Shown here in pieces: positions 6,782 through 9,214 of a stretch of DNA of 9,214 nt. The DNA comes from Filomicrobium sp. Lineage in GTDB: Bacteria > Pseudomonadota > Alphaproteobacteria > Rhizobiales > Hyphomicrobiaceae. Positions within the stretch are counted from its first letter, which is position 1; each line of letters opens with the position of its first letter. Where the stretch lies: NCBI GenBank assembly GCA_021775655.1, contig JAJFHK010000411.1, positions 1-9,214 of the forward strand, read 5' to 3'. Made by a program: the position numbers and the translations under genes. Under the pieces are notes generated by a model. It saw only the letters and a program-made list of their open reading frames with translations, did not search any database and was not told the origin of the DNA.

Positions 6782-7480
6782 TTAGAAGTCGAGGTCATTA
6801 TAGTGGCGCGGTGGCGGTGTCCCCGGGATGCGATCGGCAAGAAGCGGTCGAAACGCCGGACGTGATTTGATACGCGCATACCAGTCCTTGGTCTGGGGAT
6901 ACTCTTCCCAGGGAATTTCATCGAAGTAGTCGATTGTCGAGAAATGCGCCGAAGCAGCGATATCGGCAAACGACATATCTTCACCTGCCAGCCATCTTCG
7001 CCCGTGTGCCAGATACCCAACGTAGCTCATATGGTAGCGCAAATTCGCCCGGATCGCCCTCAAGATATCTGCGTCTGGTGTATGACCGCTATTTCCCGGA
7101 TTCAGTCTCGCGTAGACTTTTTCGTGCAGCAGTTCACGCGTCACTTCACGGTTGAGCTTACCTTGGAACCAATCGACCAGCCGCCGAACCTCTGCGCGGT
7201 CTTCGCGGTTGCCAGGAAAGAGCGGAACGCTGAGCCCATCCACCGGATGCCGTTTGAGTTCCTCCGCAATGTATTCAGAGATGGCGTATGATCCGCACAG
7301 AACTGGGCCGGCGTCTATTTCCAGAACCGGCAGTTCGCCGGCCGGATTGAGCTGCAGGAAAGTCAAGCCTAGGTCCCACGGGGTTTCTTCGACCGCCTCG
7401 ACCTTGACCTCCAACTCCGCCAGCATGACGCGGATGGAGCGCGAGACTGGGCAAAGACGGTAATGGGTTAGTTTATGCAT
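6782..7480 (-). CDS. fzlA: GST-fold protein, probably the FtsZ-binding division protein FzlA
   Basis: A 232-residue glutathione S-transferase-like protein. The thioredoxin-fold domain (about 1-78) has LCPVSR at 9-14, the cis-proline loop GELPVLE with P51, and GSYAISEYI (63-71). The all-helical domain includes LAGEDMSFADIAASAHF (164-180) with the S170-x2-D173 capping box. Two features suggest FzlA rather than a detoxifying GST. One is Trp35 in the ETPWDL loop; the other is the extreme C-terminus PPRHYNDLDF, which from memory matches the conserved tail of alphaproteobacterial FzlA. FzlA binds FtsZ filaments, curves them and promotes constriction through the septal wall enzymes; it lacks glutathione activity in Caulobacter. 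The start is ATG at 7480 with only a weak AGG upstream. It appears to be the first gene of the fzlA-queG-epimerase transcript and diverges from uppP. The GST fold is certain; the FzlA name is a strong guess from the tail and context. Confidence 0.75.
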   Translation of the reverse strand: MHKLTHYRLCPVSRSIRVMLAELEVKVEAVEETPWDLGLTFLQLNPAGELPVLEIDAGPVLCGSYAISEYIAEELKRHPVDGLSVPLFPGNREDRAEVRRLVDWFQGKLNREVTRELLHEKVYARLNPGNSGHTPDADILRAIRANLRYHMSYVGYLAHGRRWLAGEDMSFADIAASAHFSTIDYFDEIPWEEYPQTKDWYARIKSRPAFRPLLADRIPGTPPPRHYNDLDF

Positions 7481-7925
7481 GGAATCAGCCTATGCATGGC
7501 ACCTTCTACTGCTGCTGTGTACGTCTGTCGGAATGTGACTGCCTGACGGTGAATATCCCTACGGTACGTCCCTAGTTGGAAGCGCTTGGACTCCTGCAGA
7601 TGAAGCCTCAGCAACTCAAAGACTACATGGATTCGCAATAAAGGACTTGCGCGCCGCGGCCGGGCTGTTTTCCCAGCGACCGAACTGTGGACCGTCGCCG
7701 ATTATCATGTGGCGCGGATGCGGCACAAGGAACAGCATTATCTGCCAGCCATTTATGGCGGCTTGCCGGACGCATCTGAGCATGGTTCTTGCCGGATGCG
7801 GAGCCGTACGAATCGGTAAGAATAGAAAGTCCGGCATCCTCAAAAATAATCAAGCGCCTGTGGATTGGCTATGGCCAACCGACTGGCGCTGCAGAGGGCA
7901 AACGACTTTCGGAGAACCGAATTAA
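7481..7925. other. 445-bp gene-poor divergent intergenic region between fzlA and uppP
   Basis: No convincing gene is visible. It must contain the promoters of fzlA and uppP, but I could not pick clear -35/-10 pairs. A near-exact 12-base direct repeat, CTTGCCGGACGC (7762-7773) and CTTGCCGGATGC (7788-7799), lies in the middle. A weak hairpin, TTGGC-TATG-GCCAA, lies at about 7864-7877. One plus-strand frame is open from 7604 to 7819 without a good start or ribosome site, and two overlapping minus-strand frames (about 7616-7853) also lack support. No tRNA-like T-loop was seen. It could hold a small RNA, a long leader or a decayed gene. Confidence 0.5.
7908..7921 (+). promoter_or_regulatory. Small hairpin enclosing the uppP ribosome binding site
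   Basis: TTCGG (7908-7912) pairs perfectly with CCGAA (7917-7921) around the loop AGAA. The GGAG Shine-Dalgarno candidate of uppP (7911-7914) lies partly in the stem and partly in the loop, 11 nt before the ATG. It could lower or modulate translation, but a 5-bp stem is weak and may be chance. Confidence 0.25.
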
Positions 7926-8741
7926 ATGGAGACGTGGCAAGTAATCCTGCTCGGCTTGATCGAAGGCCTGACCGAGTTCATCCCCGTTTCTTCCACTGGC
8001 CATGTCCTGCTTGCTGGACACTTTCTTGGATTTTGTTCTCCTGGAAAAACCTTTGAAGTCCTGATTCAACTCGGCGCAATTTTGGCGATTCTGTCAGTCT
8101 ATTCAGCCAAGCTTCTGCGACTATTGATCGATCTACCGTTCGACGCGCGGACTCAGAGTTTCGTACTCGGAATCCTCATCGCTTTCCTACCAGCTGCTGT
8201 AATCGGCGCGCTGGGCCACTCGTTCATCAAGAGCGTGTTGTTTGAAAGCCCAATGCTGATTTGCACAACACTGATAGTGGGCGGGGTCATCCTACTGATC
8301 GTGGATCGTCTCACCCTTACCCCGCGGTATGCCGACGTAATGGATTACCCGCCCTCGCTGGCATTTAAGATCGGATTATGTCAGTGCCTCGCCATGGTGC
8401 CCGGCGTGTCACGCTCAGGTGCAACTATTGTTGGCGCGCTGCTGCTTGGAACCGACAAGCGCTCAGCCGCCGAATTTTCGTTCTTCCTTGCCATGCCGAC
8501 AATGGCCGGTGCCTTTGCCTATGACCTCTACAAGAATTGGTCGGGGATCGATGTATCGGACGCAACCAGCATCGCAATTGGCTTCGTGATGGCGTTCATC
8601 ACGGCCGTGGTTGTTGTTCGCTACCTATTGGACTATGTCAGCCGCCACGGATTCGCATTGTTTGGCTGGTGGCGGATTATCGTTGGCGGCGTTGGGCTTG
8701 GTGCCCTGCTCGTGCTTGGTGACAACAGTGTTTGCGCTTGA
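7926..8741 (+). CDS. uppP: Undecaprenyl-diphosphatase UppP (BacA)
   Basis: A 271-residue integral membrane protein that removes one phosphate from undecaprenyl diphosphate, regenerating the lipid carrier for peptidoglycan and other envelope polymers; extra copies give bacitracin resistance. The first active-site block is [14 protein letters not shown] (13-26) with E13, E17, S23 and H26. The second is PGVSRSG (159-165) with R163. These correspond to the key residues of the E. coli enzyme. About eight hydrophobic segments cover the rest, and the length is as expected. The start at 7926 is fixed on the upstream side by an in-frame TAA at 7923-7925, with GGAG at 7911-7914. The gene stands alone on this strand, divergent from fzlA and convergent with ptsN, and a hairpin with T-run follows its stop. 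Confidence 0.97.
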   Translation: METWQVILLGLIEGLTEFIPVSSTGHVLLAGHFLGFCSPGKTFEVLIQLGAILAILSVYSAKLLRLLIDLPFDARTQSFVLGILIAFLPAAVIGALGHSFIKSVLFESPMLICTTLIVGGVILLIVDRLTLTPRYADVMDYPPSLAFKIGLCQCLAMVPGVSRSGATIVGALLLGTDKRSAAEFSFFLAMPTMAGAFAYDLYKNWSGIDVSDATSIAIGFVMAFITAVVVVRYLLDYVSRHGFALFGWWRIIVGGVGLGALLVLGDNSVCA

Positions 8742-8746
8742 ACGAA

Positions 8747-8788
8747 TTCCGCAAGGAAGCGGAAAGGAAAAAGTGGACTTCCGTTTTT
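8747..8788 (+). terminator. Palindromic intergenic element and T-run after uppP
   Basis: TTCCGC (8747-8752) pairs with GCGGAA (8759-8764). Alternatively, CGGAA (8760-8764) can pair with TTCCG (8779-8783), which is followed directly by five T residues (8784-8788). The second pairing resembles an intrinsic terminator for uppP, though its loop is long. The two pairings exclude each other. The element lies between convergent genes and may serve both. Its general look recalls short palindromic intergenic repeats that are common in rhizobial genomes, but no other copy is seen in this window. Confidence 0.5.
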
Positions 8789-8832
8789 GCGCAAGCTTGT
8801 GGCTGAGTAGATAGACCCAGGCCATTCGGGAG

Positions 8833-9214
8833 TCATGCCGCGTTTGAAACCGGATTTGACAGAACAGCGTGCAGTTTGTTTGTGTCTTCGGCTGCACGCA
8901 GCCGTTCGAGCGTTGCTGGCTCGCGAACCAAGCGTGAGATGCGCGCCAATGCCTTCAGATGATCGCCACTGGCGTGTTCGGGCGCCAACAGTAAGAATAT
9001 TAGGTCAACCGGTGCGTCATCATGGCTCTCGAATTCAATCGCTTCCGGAAGGCGCCCAAATAAGCAGACAATCCGGTCCAGGCTCTTGAACTTGACGTGT
9101 GGAATTGCAATGCCTCGGCCAAGTCCAGTCGAACCCAGCCGCTCGCGTTGCAATAGCGTGTCGAACACATCGCGGGAATCGAGCCCGGTAAGTTCGGCAG
9201 CTTTGCTCGCAAGT
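8833..9214 (-). CDS. ptsN: Nitrogen-PTS EIIA protein PtsN, N-terminal part outside the window
   Basis: About 126 C-terminal residues of EIIA-Ntr, which takes phosphate from NPr (PtsO-type HPr) and acts as a regulator of carbon/nitrogen balance, potassium handling and related processes. The frame remains open to the window edge; the GTG at 9168 is not the start, because the sequence before it (AAELTGLDSRDV) is typical PtsN. RERLGSTGLGRGIAIPH contains the phosphorylated histidine, encoded at 9097-9099. Further family wording follows: PVDLIFLLLAPEHASGDHLKALARISRLVR. Around 28 N-terminal residues are missing if the length is typical. The visible stop is TGA at 8833-8835, 91 bp from the uppP stop on the opposite strand. 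In many alphaproteobacteria ptsN follows rpoN and hpf, which would lie beyond the right edge here. Confidence 0.93.
   Translation of the reverse strand, partial: LASKAAELTGLDSRDVFDTLLQRERLGSTGLGRGIAIPHVKFKSLDRIVCLFGRLPEAIEFESHDDAPVDLIFLLLAPEHASGDHLKALARISRLVREPATLERLRAAEDTNKLHAVLSNPVSNAA

Noticed and set aside
7600..7641. 13-codon plus-strand mini-ORF starting at ATG 7600
   Set aside because: No ribosome binding site precedes it and nothing downstream suggests a leader-peptide attenuator.
7616..7853. Two overlapping minus-strand open frames of about 75 residues
   Set aside because: They are in competing frames, lack ribosome sites and show no recognisable motif.
1..9214. CRISPR arrays, insertion sequences, tRNA or rRNA genes, phage or toxin-antitoxin modules
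   Set aside because: I read both strands and saw no spaced repeats, terminal inverted repeats with a transposase, tRNA T-loop signatures or toxin-like gene pairs.

Overview
The window looks like an ordinary chromosomal stretch from an alphaproteobacterium, most likely of the order Hyphomicrobiales (rhizobia and relatives). The reasons are the moderately GC-rich composition, the close-packed order of an FzlA-type GST-fold protein, queG and a YeeZ-like epimerase opposite a divergent uppP, and the neighbouring ptsN. This is inferred from gene content and remembered gene order, not from a search. No phage, transposon, CRISPR, rRNA or tRNA signal was found.

Layout. (1) Bases 1-734, plus strand: the 3' part of an ABHD10-like alpha/beta hydrolase that begins before the window. 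(2) Bases 844-3437: a compact regulator cassette. A LysR-type regulator on the plus strand diverges across 91 bp from a minus-strand pair, an atypical short-chain dehydrogenase followed 28 bp later by an EamA/DMT transporter. Both ends of the cassette face neighbouring genes tail to tail, so it reads as a self-contained unit. (3) Bases 3553-7480, minus strand: fzlA, queG (epoxyqueuosine reductase), a YeeZ-like NAD(P)-binding protein that overlaps queG by 4 bp, then an unrecognised exported protein with three cysteine pairs. (4) Bases 7481-7925: 445 bp with no convincing gene, separating fzlA from uppP. (5) Bases 7926-8741, plus strand: uppP. (6) Bases 8833-9214, minus strand: the C-terminal part of ptsN, convergent with uppP, with a hairpin and T-run between the two.

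How the genes fit together. FzlA (FtsZ filament curvature and division constriction) and UppP (recycling of the undecaprenyl carrier for peptidoglycan) both serve growth of the envelope. QueG performs the last step of queuosine tRNA modification and has no obvious link to them beyond shared transcription. The LysR-SDR-EamA set looks like a small metabolite-response or export module of unknown substrate. PtsN is the end-point phosphoacceptor of the nitrogen-related PTS.

I see no strong evidence of a wholly new system. The items most worth a second look are the unknown exported cysteine-rich protein, the SDR that lacks the catalytic Tyr and Ser but is tied to a transporter and a LysR regulator, and the gene-poor stretch before uppP.
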